Source: FW021-bin31 sp964478125 (lineage in GTDB: Bacteria; Bacteroidota; Bacteroidia; Chitinophagales; Chitinophagaceae). Taken from it: a stretch of DNA of 64,000 nt. A program made the position numbers and the translations under genes. The DNA lies in NCBI GenBank assembly GCA_964478125.1, contig CAYZGR010000006.1, positions 25,928 through 89,927 of the forward strand, given 5' to 3'. The notes under the pieces are model-generated. The model saw only the letters and a program-made list of their open reading frames with translations, did not search any database and was not told where the DNA came from. Positions 56,336 through 64,000 of the stretch are shown piece after piece. How positions within the stretch are numbered: the first letter of the stretch is position 1; the number at the start of each line of letters is the position of its first letter.

Positions 56336-59300
56336 TTAAAATGTTACATTAATCCCTAATGTCAGGCTTTTTGATAAAGGATAGTTAAAATAATCAATCC
56401 CGGGTGTTAAGGCACTGTCATAAGTGCTCACCTCCGGATTATAGCCATCATATTTAGTGAATGTGAATGGATTAAGAGAAGACAGGTATATCCTTGCGCT
56501 ATTGATCTTCATCTTACTAAGGAGGTCAGGATTAAAATTATACCCTAACGTTATACTTCGTATCCTGAGATAGGACCCGTCTTCCATCATAAAGGTGGAG
56601 GAATTTCTTCTTACGCCATATACGTCAATACTGGCCTTGAAGATTTTTCCGTTACCCGGGTCTTCAGGCGATCTCCATCTGTCCCTGGCCATACCTTTAC
56701 TATTTGTTCTACCGGTCATAGAACCGGTTTGGTATTTTCCAAGGTCCATAATCTCATTGCCATAGACGCCTTGTATGAAAACACTTAGATCAAATCCTTT
56801 ATACCTGAAAGTATTATTCATTCCATAACCAAAATCCGGCTGATAATTTCCCAGAACCGTTCGGTCGGCAGTTGATATTTTCCCATCTTTATTTACATCT
56901 TTTACGATAGGATCGCCAGGCGTGTCTGTATCCAGATGCGGGTGTTTGTCAATCTCTTCCTGGCTGTTGTAAACCCCTTCAAAAATATATCCGTAGAAGT
57001 CTCCTATGGGCCTGCCCACCTGGGTAATATTAGACTCCCGGTAGGAGGTGGATATGATCGGTTTACCTGAGGGACCGAGCTGTAAAACTTTATTCCGGTT
57101 AAAGGAGATATTAAAATCGGTCGTCCAATCCAGTTTTCCGGTAATATTCCGGGTGGTCAAAGAAAATTCTATCCCTCTGTTTCTTACTTTACCGATATTT
57201 TGAAGGGCGCTGGTGACTCCCAGGATACTGGGCACCGGTACATTTAGCAAAAGATCGCTACTTATGGTCTGATACACATCGGTAATCAATTTGATCCGGC
57301 CATCCCAGAATCCTAATTCAATGCCTGCATTCAGTTGCTTTGAAGCTTCCCAACCAAGATTGCTATTGGATAAAGTCGATGGAATGACACCCGATAAGAT
57401 GCTGTTTCCTATAACATATTTTGAATAGGAGAGAAGTCCCACCGAACCATAATTGGGAATGGCATTGTTCCCGGAAGAACCATAGCTGGCTCTGACCTTT
57501 AAGAAATTTATAAATGATGAATTTTTAAGGAAGTCTTCATCCGAGGCGATCCAGGCGGCAGAAACCGAAGGGAAATAGCCCCATTTGTTTTGACTGCCAA
57601 ACCTCGAAGATCCATCCGCCCTGAGTGATAAAGTAACGAAATATTTATTCATCAGGCCATAATGAATCCTGGAGAAATAGGATAGCAGGGACCATTCAGA
57701 TCTGGTCGTGGATGCAGAAGAGATCTGACCGGCATTCAAAGTAGGTACCGAATTATCCGGGAAATTTGTAGCATTGATAGATCCTACCTCCGCATTGTTT
57801 TTTTGAGAAGTCATACCAATAATGACATCAAAGTCGTGTGCGTCATTAACGTTAAATTTATAATCTAAGGTATTTTCCCATAACCAGTTGAACTCAGCGT
57901 TCATATTGAATCCTCCTCTGGCTTCGACGGTCCCTCTTGAATAACCAGGCTCCTCAGGCACATCGTTAACAAAACTATTCTGGAAGGAATTGTCATGCAT
58001 ATCATAATTATTAAAGCCAAAATGAGATTTGAACTGTAAGCCTTCTATGATATGATATTCGAGCGATGCATTTCCCAATATCCTGTTTTGGATCTTTTTT
58101 TCATTATATTCATTAATGAAGACCATCGGGTTTCTGACCGCGCTGGTGTTGTATCCCATGCCTGCAAAGGACGGATAGCTTCCATCTTCATTCCTGGTTG
58201 CAAAGAACCCGGGAAGGCTTAAAGCGGTGCCAACAACCCCGTTATTCCATTGTCCGCCGTCTGGTATCTTATCTTCGTCCACCTTCGAAGCATTTAATTC
58301 AACATTAACCTTTAAATTACTGGTTATATTGGCGCCTATGGTCGCATTTAAGTTATACCTCTTAAAGCCCGTACTTCTGATAATCCCATTCTGGTTGAAG
58401 AAGCTTCCCGATACTCTGTATTTAATAGTTTTAGTGCCTCCTGATACAGATAGCTGGCTGTTAAAAATGGGAGCTGTATGGTAAACCTTATCTTGCCAGT
58501 CTGAGTAAATCCATTTACTTTTATCCATGAAATAAGGCGGTATCTGGTAAAAAGTAGGGCGGTCCTGCATGGGATCATTGGGATCGTTTCCCAGATAGGC
58601 CCAGGCGTTGTTAACGGCATCTGTGGCGAATTGTACGTATTCTTCAGGGCTGAGTACATCGACTTTTTTAGATAATTTTTGAAATCCGTAATAAGTTCCA
58701 AAGGAGATTTTCGGAGGACCTTCTTGTCCTTTTTTGGTTGTAATCAAGATCACCCCTGAACCGGCTCTTGCACCGTAAATGGACGCGGCTGCCGCGTCTT
58801 TTAAGATGCTTATCGACTCAATATCATCCATGTTAAAGTTGCTCAAATTAACGCCTTCCATAGGAAAACCATCTACTACAAACAGCGGATCATTCCCGGC
58901 CGTAATAGATCCGACCCCTCTGATCTTTATAGAGGGCGCGGCCCCCGGAACCCCCGTAGTTTGACTTATCCGAACACCGGGAGCTTTGCCCACCAAGGCA
59001 TCCGATACGGAACCCACGCTGAGATCTTCCAGATCCTTGGATTGGATGACAGACATGGAGCCGGTTACATCCCTCTGCACCTGGGTGCCATAGCCGATCA
59101 CTACCAGTTGATTCAACCCCATGGAAGAAGCCGATAATATAATTTTAAACGTCGTCTTTCCAGCCACTGAAATGTTCTTGGGCATATATCCCAGGTAACT
59201 CACTTCCAGTATCGCATCCTCCTCCACTTCCAGATTAAATCTTCCTTGTGCATCCGTGACGGTCCCCGTGTTTTTACCTTTTACCTTTACGGTGACGCCG

Positions 59301-59779
59301 GCCAGCGGCTGTCCGGTGGCAGAATCGCTCACCACTCCGGTTATGGTTTTGTCGGGAGGCAGTTGAACGGGTTCTGTTGGATCCGATTCTTTTATAGTAA
59401 CAGCCCTGGCAGGGACAATAATAATGGTCTTATCCATTATTTTGTATGATAAGGGCAGTCCCTTCAAACAGATATCCATCACCTGCTCAATGGTGGCATC
59501 CCTGACCTCGAACGATATTTTTTTCTCCACTTTGGCCAGTTTCTCATTGTTGTATAAGAACAGATAGCCGCTTTCCTTTTTGATAGCCTTAAAGGCCTGT
59601 TCAGGTGTCACCCCATGCAGGGAAAGGGTCAGGGAAGCTTTTTGAGAATACGCGGTTGCCGATACCTGAAGGCAACCAATAAACAGAAAAAAGGCAGCCA
59701 GTTTCATCATCCGCAGAAATTTAATTAAGAACGGTGACCCACCATACCCAATTATTTGTTTAGGTCGTGATCGCTTCAT
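56336..59779 (-). CDS. SusC/RagA TonB-dependent outer-membrane receptor
   Basis: A 1147-residue TonB-dependent transporter. After the signal (MKLAAFFLFIGCLQVSATA) come an STN domain (about 50-120), a carboxypeptidase-regulatory beta-sandwich (TITGVVSDSATGQPLAGVTVK, about 145-215), a plug (about 225-350) and the 22-strand barrel ending in a C-terminal Phe. The STN domain marks it as a signal-transducing receptor that contacts FecR, located immediately upstream. The operon is therefore likely switched on by its own substrate. Confidence 0.95.
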   Translation of the reverse strand: MKRSRPKQIIGYGGSPFLIKFLRMMKLAAFFLFIGCLQVSATAYSQKASLTLSLHGVTPEQAFKAIKKESGYLFLYNNEKLAKVEKKISFEVRDATIEQVMDICLKGLPLSYKIMDKTIIIVPARAVTIKESDPTEPVQLPPDKTITGVVSDSATGQPLAGVTVKVKGKNTGTVTDAQGRFNLEVEEDAILEVSYLGYMPKNISVAGKTTFKIILSASSMGLNQLVVIGYGTQVQRDVTGSMSVIQSKDLEDLSVGSVSDALVGKAPGVRISQTTGVPGAAPSIKIRGVGSITAGNDPLFVVDGFPMEGVNLSNFNMDDIESISILKDAAAASIYGARAGSGVILITTKKGQEGPPKISFGTYYGFQKLSKKVDVLSPEEYVQFATDAVNNAWAYLGNDPNDPMQDRPTFYQIPPYFMDKSKWIYSDWQDKVYHTAPIFNSQLSVSGGTKTIKYRVSGSFFNQNGIIRSTGFKRYNLNATIGANITSNLKVNVELNASKVDEDKIPDGGQWNNGVVGTALSLPGFFATRNEDGSYPSFAGMGYNTSAVRNPMVFINEYNEKKIQNRILGNASLEYHIIEGLQFKSHFGFNNYDMHDNSFQNSFVNDVPEEPGYSRGTVEARGGFNMNAEFNWLWENTLDYKFNVNDAHDFDVIIGMTSQKNNAEVGSINATNFPDNSVPTLNAGQISSASTTRSEWSLLSYFSRIHYGLMNKYFVTLSLRADGSSRFGSQNKWGYFPSVSAAWIASDEDFLKNSSFINFLKVRASYGSSGNNAIPNYGSVGLLSYSKYVIGNSILSGVIPSTLSNSNLGWEASKQLNAGIELGFWDGRIKLITDVYQTISSDLLLNVPVPSILGVTSALQNIGKVRNRGIEFSLTTRNITGKLDWTTDFNISFNRNKVLQLGPSGKPIISTSYRESNITQVGRPIGDFYGYIFEGVYNSQEEIDKHPHLDTDTPGDPIVKDVNKDGKISTADRTVLGNYQPDFGYGMNNTFRYKGFDLSVFIQGVYGNEIMDLGKYQTGSMTGRTNSKGMARDRWRSPEDPGNGKIFKASIDVYGVRRNSSTFMMEDGSYLRIRSITLGYNFNPDLLSKMKINSARIYLSSLNPFTFTKYDGYNPEVSTYDSALTPGIDYFNYPLSKSLTLGINVTF

Positions 59780-59856
59780 AACTTTGATTGATTTTAAAGT
59801 GAAACATTAAGGTTATTTATTACGCAATAGTGAATGCCTCGTGTTTTACATTTCTG

Positions 59857-59886
59857 CCGGGAATGTTCCCGCATTCCCGGTTTTTA
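59857..59886. other. Perfect hairpin in the SusC leader
   Basis: CCGGGAATG (59857-59865) pairs with CATTCCCGG (59872-59880). On the plus strand it is followed by TTTTTA and could be a terminator; on the minus strand, where SusC is transcribed, it forms a stable leader hairpin about 80-100 bases before the start, with no U tract. The rest of 59780-59994 holds no gene. Confidence 0.5.
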
Positions 59887-59994
59887 TATCCTGCCTTCCA
59901 ACCCCTTAAAAGAGGGGGGAAGAAAACCGAAAGCATAAGGTTTAAAGCCTAAAAACGGCCATTTGGTTATAATCTTTATCTTTTATCCGTTTTA

Positions 59995-61224
59995 TCATTT
60001 TACAATTACTGTTTTGTCTTTAATATCAAAATGTGCTCCCCCCGTCAATTCCAGCATTTTAAGCACTTCGGACAAGTTTACATCTCTTCTGATAGCGCCC
60101 GTAAAATGGCTATTTGTTACTTTGCCGTTTTTGTATTCCACTTGTATATCATACCAACGCTGCAATCTCCTCATAATAGCGACAAGGCCGTCATTGTGAA
60201 ATACAAATAATCCCTTTTTCCAGGCCATCGTTTCATCCAGATCTACATTCTTCTTCACCATTATTCCCTGAGCGGTATGGGATCCCGCCAACTTTTCCCG
60301 TTCTTGTTGAAGAATCGCCTGCTCTCCCGGTCTCAATAGGGCGGAACTTCCTTTTTTTGCCGTTACTTTTACTTTTCCTTCCAACAGGGTCACCTTCATT
60401 TTTCCCTCGTCTCCGTAAGCATTTACGTTAAAATGTGTGCCCAAAACCTGTATCTTCGTATTCCCCTTTTTCACGATAAAAGGCGTACGTGCATCTTCTG
60501 CAATTTCGAAATATACCTCGCCCGTTATTTTCACTTCCCGTTTTTTACCCGTGAAAGCCGTTGGAAAGCGAATAGAAGATGCCGCGTTAAGCCATACCTT
60601 AGAACCATCCGGCAAGATCAATTGGTATTGTCCTCCCCGGGGCGTAGTCAGCGTATTATATTGTACCTCAGCCGATGAAGCATCGCGGCCGGCGGCCCGG
60701 TATGCCAATTGTCCACTATCCAGTTTTATTACCTGCATACTTCCTTGTTTGGCCAGGGCCCCGCTGGCCGCATCATTCAGATTAATTACACTGCCATTTC
60801 CCAAAGTCAGCATGGCTTTCTTTCCGCCAGGCAATACATCTTGTTTTTGATAAACCTGTTCTGCCGGGATCTGTTGTTTCCAAACATCTTTATATCCGAG
60901 ATAATAAATACCGACCGATAGGAAGAACAACGCGATAACAGCGGCAGCCACGCGTAAAAAAAGATACTTCACCGGTTTTCTTTCTTCTCCGACGCGAACA
61001 GGTTCTCCATGAGAAACCACATTATGGTACATCTGTTGCCAGTCCACAGCATATACTTTTTGCTCTTCTTTTATTTTTTCCCAGACTTCAAGCATTTGTG
61101 AGTTTAGGGTTGTTTCTGCTTCTTCTTTTTGCATCAATGTCACTAATTCCGCTATCTCATCAGCCGTGCACTGACAGGCCAGGTATTTATCAAAAAGTTG
61201 CTGTAACCGTGTTTCTTGCGCCAT
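59995..61224 (-). CDS. FecR-family anti-sigma/regulator
   Basis: A 409-residue inner-membrane regulator. The N-terminal cytoplasmic part (1-90) is the sigma-binding region, a single helix (about 90-110, LFLRVAAAVIALFFLSVGIYYLG) crosses the membrane, and the periplasmic FecR domain (LTTPRGGQYQLILPDGSKVWLNAASS, RTPFIVKKGNTKIQVLGTHFNV) is followed by a DUF4974/STN-like end. It would receive the signal from the SusC STN domain and control the sigma factor next to it. Confidence 0.93.
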   Translation of the reverse strand: MAQETRLQQLFDKYLACQCTADEIAELVTLMQKEEAETTLNSQMLEVWEKIKEEQKVYAVDWQQMYHNVVSHGEPVRVGEERKPVKYLFLRVAAAVIALFFLSVGIYYLGYKDVWKQQIPAEQVYQKQDVLPGGKKAMLTLGNGSVINLNDAASGALAKQGSMQVIKLDSGQLAYRAAGRDASSAEVQYNTLTTPRGGQYQLILPDGSKVWLNAASSIRFPTAFTGKKREVKITGEVYFEIAEDARTPFIVKKGNTKIQVLGTHFNVNAYGDEGKMKVTLLEGKVKVTAKKGSSALLRPGEQAILQQEREKLAGSHTAQGIMVKKNVDLDETMAWKKGLFVFHNDGLVAIMRRLQRWYDIQVEYKNGKVTNSHFTGAIRRDVNLSEVLKMLELTGGAHFDIKDKTVIVK

Positions 61225-61275
61225 ACATTAAGTAGGACACTTCAAAACAGAATGAGGACTAAGGAAGAAGTATTT

Positions 61276-61839
61276 TTATTTCAGTAAAAATAAACTGAGC
61301 AAAAGAAAAGTAACGCCATGCCTGGCGAGATACGACCGGATAAAACGAAGAGCGGCCACTAAGTGGTTTTTTACCGTATTGCGGGAGAGGTTGAGTTGTT
61401 GGGCTATTTCCTCCATTTTGAGGCCTTGGTAACGGCTGAGTTTGAATACAAGGCTGCGTTGAGGGGAAAGTTGGTTAAGGGCTTCCTCTACAATAGCTTC
61501 ATAATCATGTGTAATTACCTGTTCTTCCACCTCGTTACTCTCCGATGCCATCGCCTCTTTTAATTTATGAAGCAAGCGTTCATCATTGGCTGCCTTTCGG
61601 ATGTAATTCAACGTCCTGTTCCGGGCCATGGCAAAAATATAATGTTCGATATCGGCGATCTTATGTAGTGATTCCCTGCAGGTCCATAATTTGATAAACA
61701 GTTCCTGAGTGATCTCTTCCGCGGCATGTGGCGAATGTGTTATCGTCAGGGCATACCCGTAAAGCCGGTTCTTGTACCCGTCATAAAGTTCTTTAAACGC
61801 TGTCTCTGAAAAGGGGTAGTCGTCGCTCATCAGATTCAA
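61276..61839 (-). CDS. ECF RNA polymerase sigma factor
   Basis: A 187-residue sigma-70 ECF protein. Region 2 is FKELYDGYKNRLYGYALTI...AEEITQELFIKLW with YIFAMARNRTLNYIR, and region 4 has LSPQRSLVFKLSRYQGLKMEEIAQQLNLSRNTVKNHL. It heads the sigma-FecR-SusC-SusD set and should recognise the SusC promoter. The last 15 residues form a hydrophobic tail (VTFLLLSLFLLK), frequent in Bacteroidota ECF factors of this kind. Confidence 0.93.
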   Translation of the reverse strand: MNLMSDDYPFSETAFKELYDGYKNRLYGYALTITHSPHAAEEITQELFIKLWTCRESLHKIADIEHYIFAMARNRTLNYIRKAANDERLLHKLKEAMASESNEVEEQVITHDYEAIVEEALNQLSPQRSLVFKLSRYQGLKMEEIAQQLNLSRNTVKNHLVAALRFIRSYLARHGVTFLLLSLFLLK

Positions 61840-62366
61840 TTAGTTCCAGTGTAATATTACTGCTTTTTTTTCAAAATCCAATAGGGGGGAGAAGATAAAA
61901 ATATTTGCTAAAAACTTCCCTTCTTCCTCCTTTTGATTAAAATCGATGATCCGGTATCGCATCTTATTAAATGGACTTCACCGCAGGTTACAATCAGGGG
62001 GATCTTTCCGGGCAAACTGTTTCCTTTAGCATGGTTCCTTGTCCGGGTGGAGAAGCTCCTCTTCGAAAAAGTTGGATGTATGAATAATATTCCGTTATAT
62101 TAGGGGCTGAAATCTTTATTTTGTATTTAAAGATCTGAAAAGGAAAGTTATTTAAAATGTATAGCAGATAGATATGATCGATGATAAGATATTTAGCAGC
62201 AAAGGGTCTTGTCAATTTATGAGTTAGCCTCAGCTGTAACGGAGCGCCATAGCCAAAAGGCTGAAGATGGCGTTTGAAGAATATAACAGAGAGGGTCCGA
62301 TGCGGATTATGTTCCTTGCCGCTCATACACGAATAGAAGCAACAAACACTTAAATGTCCATTATAA
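61840..62366. other. 527-base divergent stretch
   Basis: No gene that I can support. A 131-codon minus-strand frame (61994-62389) has an improbable composition (His, Pro, Arg and Cys scattered) and overlaps the neighbouring start, so it is not accepted. A short ATCTTTA...TAAAGAT dyad is present near 62110-62135. It must contain promoters for the ECF sigma gene and for the gene at 62367. Confidence 0.5.
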
Positions 62367-63188
62367 ATGGATCGTATCCAAACCGGCAAACCGCAAAATA
62401 TGAACTTACCGAAGCTAAACCTTCATCCATCATTTGTACGCAGCCTGTTATCTGTACGTTTAAGCGTAGCAACAATAAATAAAATAGCAAGCGTCCTATT
62501 TATATTGATGATACAATTTGCAGTGGATTGTACAGCGCAAGTGGAATATATTAATACGGACAGGCCTGACCAAAGCGATGGGGTTTATACGGTTCCTAAA
62601 AATAAATTCCAGCTTGAAAATGGCATCATAGTTGCAAAAGAAACTTTTCTGAATGAATTAATGGTACGATATGGCATTACCCATTCGACCGAGGTTCGAA
62701 TGATTGCAGATGCAGGGAAAGTGCGTGGAAAAAGAGGGATGGAACCTTTAACCTTCAGTTTAAAACAACGTATACTAAACCAAAAGAGGATATTTCCGGC
62801 CATAACGTTTGTGGGGTATGTTTCATTTGAAAGGCTGGCAAGTAAAGAGTTTCAGGGTAATAAAATACCCTTTGAACTTAAGCTGGCATTTGAAAATGAA
62901 TTGTCAGATAAATTTTCTTTGGGGTATAATGTAGGGACTTCGAACAGTTTTAAAGACTTAGACCTGACCATGGGACTTAGCTATACGCCTATTGAAAAAA
63001 TTTCCGCTTTTGTAGAATACTTTTCAACCCTTTCAAAAATAGAGACAGAACATAATATCGATGTGGGTATCCTGTATGTAATTAAACCAAACTTGCAATT
63101 CGACCTTGCCGGAGGCCGGTCTCTTTTTGATTCGGCCGATCGGTTTTTCACTACGATTGGCGTATCGTATTTGTTTTTGAGATATTAA
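62367..63188 (+). CDS. Outer-membrane protein, MetA-pathway/transporter-like
   Basis: A 273-residue exported protein. After an N-terminal signal region (core NKIASVLFILMIQFAVDCTAQ, cleaved near residue 58) come alternating amphipathic strands starting EYINTDRPDQSDGVYTVPKNKFQLENG, the hallmark of the family called 'putative MetA-pathway of phenol degradation' (PF13557), now considered outer-membrane beta-barrels. It ends in a C-terminal SYLFLRY strand. A second in-frame ATG (62400) shortens the unusually long leader. Substrate unknown. Confidence 0.75.
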   Translation: MDRIQTGKPQNMNLPKLNLHPSFVRSLLSVRLSVATINKIASVLFILMIQFAVDCTAQVEYINTDRPDQSDGVYTVPKNKFQLENGIIVAKETFLNELMVRYGITHSTEVRMIADAGKVRGKRGMEPLTFSLKQRILNQKRIFPAITFVGYVSFERLASKEFQGNKIPFELKLAFENELSDKFSLGYNVGTSNSFKDLDLTMGLSYTPIEKISAFVEYFSTLSKIETEHNIDVGILYVIKPNLQFDLAGGRSLFDSADRFFTTIGVSYLFLRY

Positions 63189-63253
63189 CTTTATAGCTTA
63201 ATTTTTAAAATAAACAGACGAGTAGCTTCAATATTATTAATAGTTAACGCGAT

Positions 63254-63910
63254 ATGGATACACTTTTTGGCTACATGAATCATCTGGTGGATCCTGATTG
63301 GATTATGCATCATGGGGGCCTCTTTTTGGTATTGCTGATTATTTTTGCAGAAACCGGTTTATTTGCAGGCTTCTTTTTACCGGGAGATTCCCTGCTTTTT
63401 GTTTCCGGCATGGTCATAGCCGGTGTTGACTCCCATGCCTATCCATTTCAGAATGACTTGTTCAATCTTGTATTTTGGATATGGTTAATGATAACGGCGG
63501 CTGTTTTGGGAAACTTAGCGGGGTATGGATTTGGTTATAAATCAGGGCCTTTGTTATTCAAACGGCGAGAAACCTGGCTGTTCAAAAGAAAGCATCTGGA
63601 GGCGGCACATAAATTTTATGAGAAAAAGGGCGGGTTTGCCATCGTACTTGCACGTTTCCTTCCTATCATACGAACTTTCGCGCCTGTCATTGGCGGAATA
63701 GTAAAAATGAATTTCAGAAGATTTGCGATTTATAGCGCTCTGGGAGCTTTATTATGGGTGGCCGGTATAACGACGGTTGGTTTTCTCCTGGGTGAGAATC
63801 CCTGGGTAATAGAACACATTGAATATATTATTCTGGGATTGGTATTGGTAACCACGGGACCGGTTCTCTTTAAAATGTTCCTTAAAAAGAAAAGTACCGC
63901 TTCCGGATAA
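63254..63910 (+). CDS. DedA-family membrane protein
   Basis: A 218-residue membrane protein of the DedA/VTT family, undecaprenyl- or phospholipid-flippase-type proteins needed for envelope integrity. FAETGLFAGFFLPGDSLLFVSG is the first signature, GYGFGYKSGP and ARFLPIIRTFAPVIGGIVKM the second, containing the conserved Arg residues and reentrant helices. Five hydrophobic segments fit the family. Confidence 0.92.
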   Translation: MDTLFGYMNHLVDPDWIMHHGGLFLVLLIIFAETGLFAGFFLPGDSLLFVSGMVIAGVDSHAYPFQNDLFNLVFWIWLMITAAVLGNLAGYGFGYKSGPLLFKRRETWLFKRKHLEAAHKFYEKKGGFAIVLARFLPIIRTFAPVIGGIVKMNFRRFAIYSALGALLWVAGITTVGFLLGENPWVIEHIEYIILGLVLVTTGPVLFKMFLKKKSTASG

Positions 63911-64000
63911 TTTATGGAATTGAACGCGATCAGGGATATAAGATGTAGCTATCATACCCCTTCATCATTGTGCAATCTTATTGGTTGCTTGTCTTGATTT
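63911..64000. other. Window end, non-coding
   Basis: Ninety bases after the DedA gene contain no gene or terminator visible before the window ends. Confidence 0.5.

Noticed and set aside
61994..62389. 131-codon minus-strand frame in the divergent stretch before 62367
   Set aside because: Random-looking composition, overlap with the neighbouring start and no homology pattern.

Overview
The window looks like a chromosomal scaffold from a Bacteroidota bacterium, most likely of the Chitinophagaceae type. The main evidence is a SusC/SusD pair preceded by FecR and an ECF sigma factor, A/T-rich leaders without clear Shine-Dalgarno sequences, a Bacteroidota-style fumarate reductase/SdhB subunit, and several small protein families common in this group (DUF4142, DUF6496, DUF892/YciF-like, DUF1328). 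Three runs of exactly 100 N (12862-12961, 17326-17425, 55072-55171) are scaffold gaps of unknown true length; two of them cut genes. No rRNA, tRNA, CRISPR array or insertion sequence was recognised.

Layout. 0.3-1.2 kb: two small unknown genes. 1.5-8.1 kb: a plus-strand set with a pyruvate-oxidase-like TPP enzyme, an enolase-superfamily sugar-acid dehydratase-like enzyme, a YdiJ-like FAD/Fe-S 2-hydroxyacid dehydrogenase and a CtaG-like membrane protein, suggesting sugar-acid or hydroxyacid oxidation feeding the respiratory chain. 8.4-13.8 kb: small stress-type proteins, a GH15 glucoamylase-like enzyme with an SDR, and a DUF4142 lipoprotein. 14-22.4 kb: a giant CheB-CheR-PAS-histidine kinase with its single-domain response regulator, a PfpI/DJ-1 protein, a flavoprotein disulfide reductase and a CHASE3-like sensor kinase. 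23-30 kb: an ADP-heptose and heptosyltransferase locus (gmhA, two GT9 enzymes, a carbamoyltransferase, hldE) running both ways from a DUF892 gene; its likely gmhB, an SDR and two more glycosyltransferases lie at 40.3-44 kb. 30-40 kb: stress and storage genes (a degenerate DUF892 protein, nucleotidyltransferase plus metallophosphoesterase, AI-2E-type permease, manganese catalase, alpha-amylase, orphan SdhB, stress SDR, another DUF892 protein, FNT and iron-permease-type membrane proteins nearby). 47.5-51.8 kb: a compact topoisomerase IB-Ku-LigD operon for non-homologous end joining. 52-61.8 kb: a minus-strand glycan/phosphate scavenging locus (ECF sigma, FecR, SusC, SusD, hyaluronidase-like enzyme, secreted unknown protein, phytase). 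62.4-63.9 kb: an outer-membrane MetA-pathway-like protein and a DedA protein.

The most interesting unexplained signal is regulatory. Several stress genes share an upstream element resembling a sigma-54 (-24/-12) promoter (best cases at 8317-8332 and 9293-9308), often placed about 57-63 bases before the start codon, and many also carry a further-upstream A/T-flanked motif of the type GTAGAAAAAATTTCCCCAT. Together they suggest one dispersed stationary-phase or oxidative-stress regulon in which catalase, DUF892 proteins, PfpI, starch enzymes and the large hybrid kinase may be co-controlled. This is inference from reading by eye and needs a genome-wide motif test.
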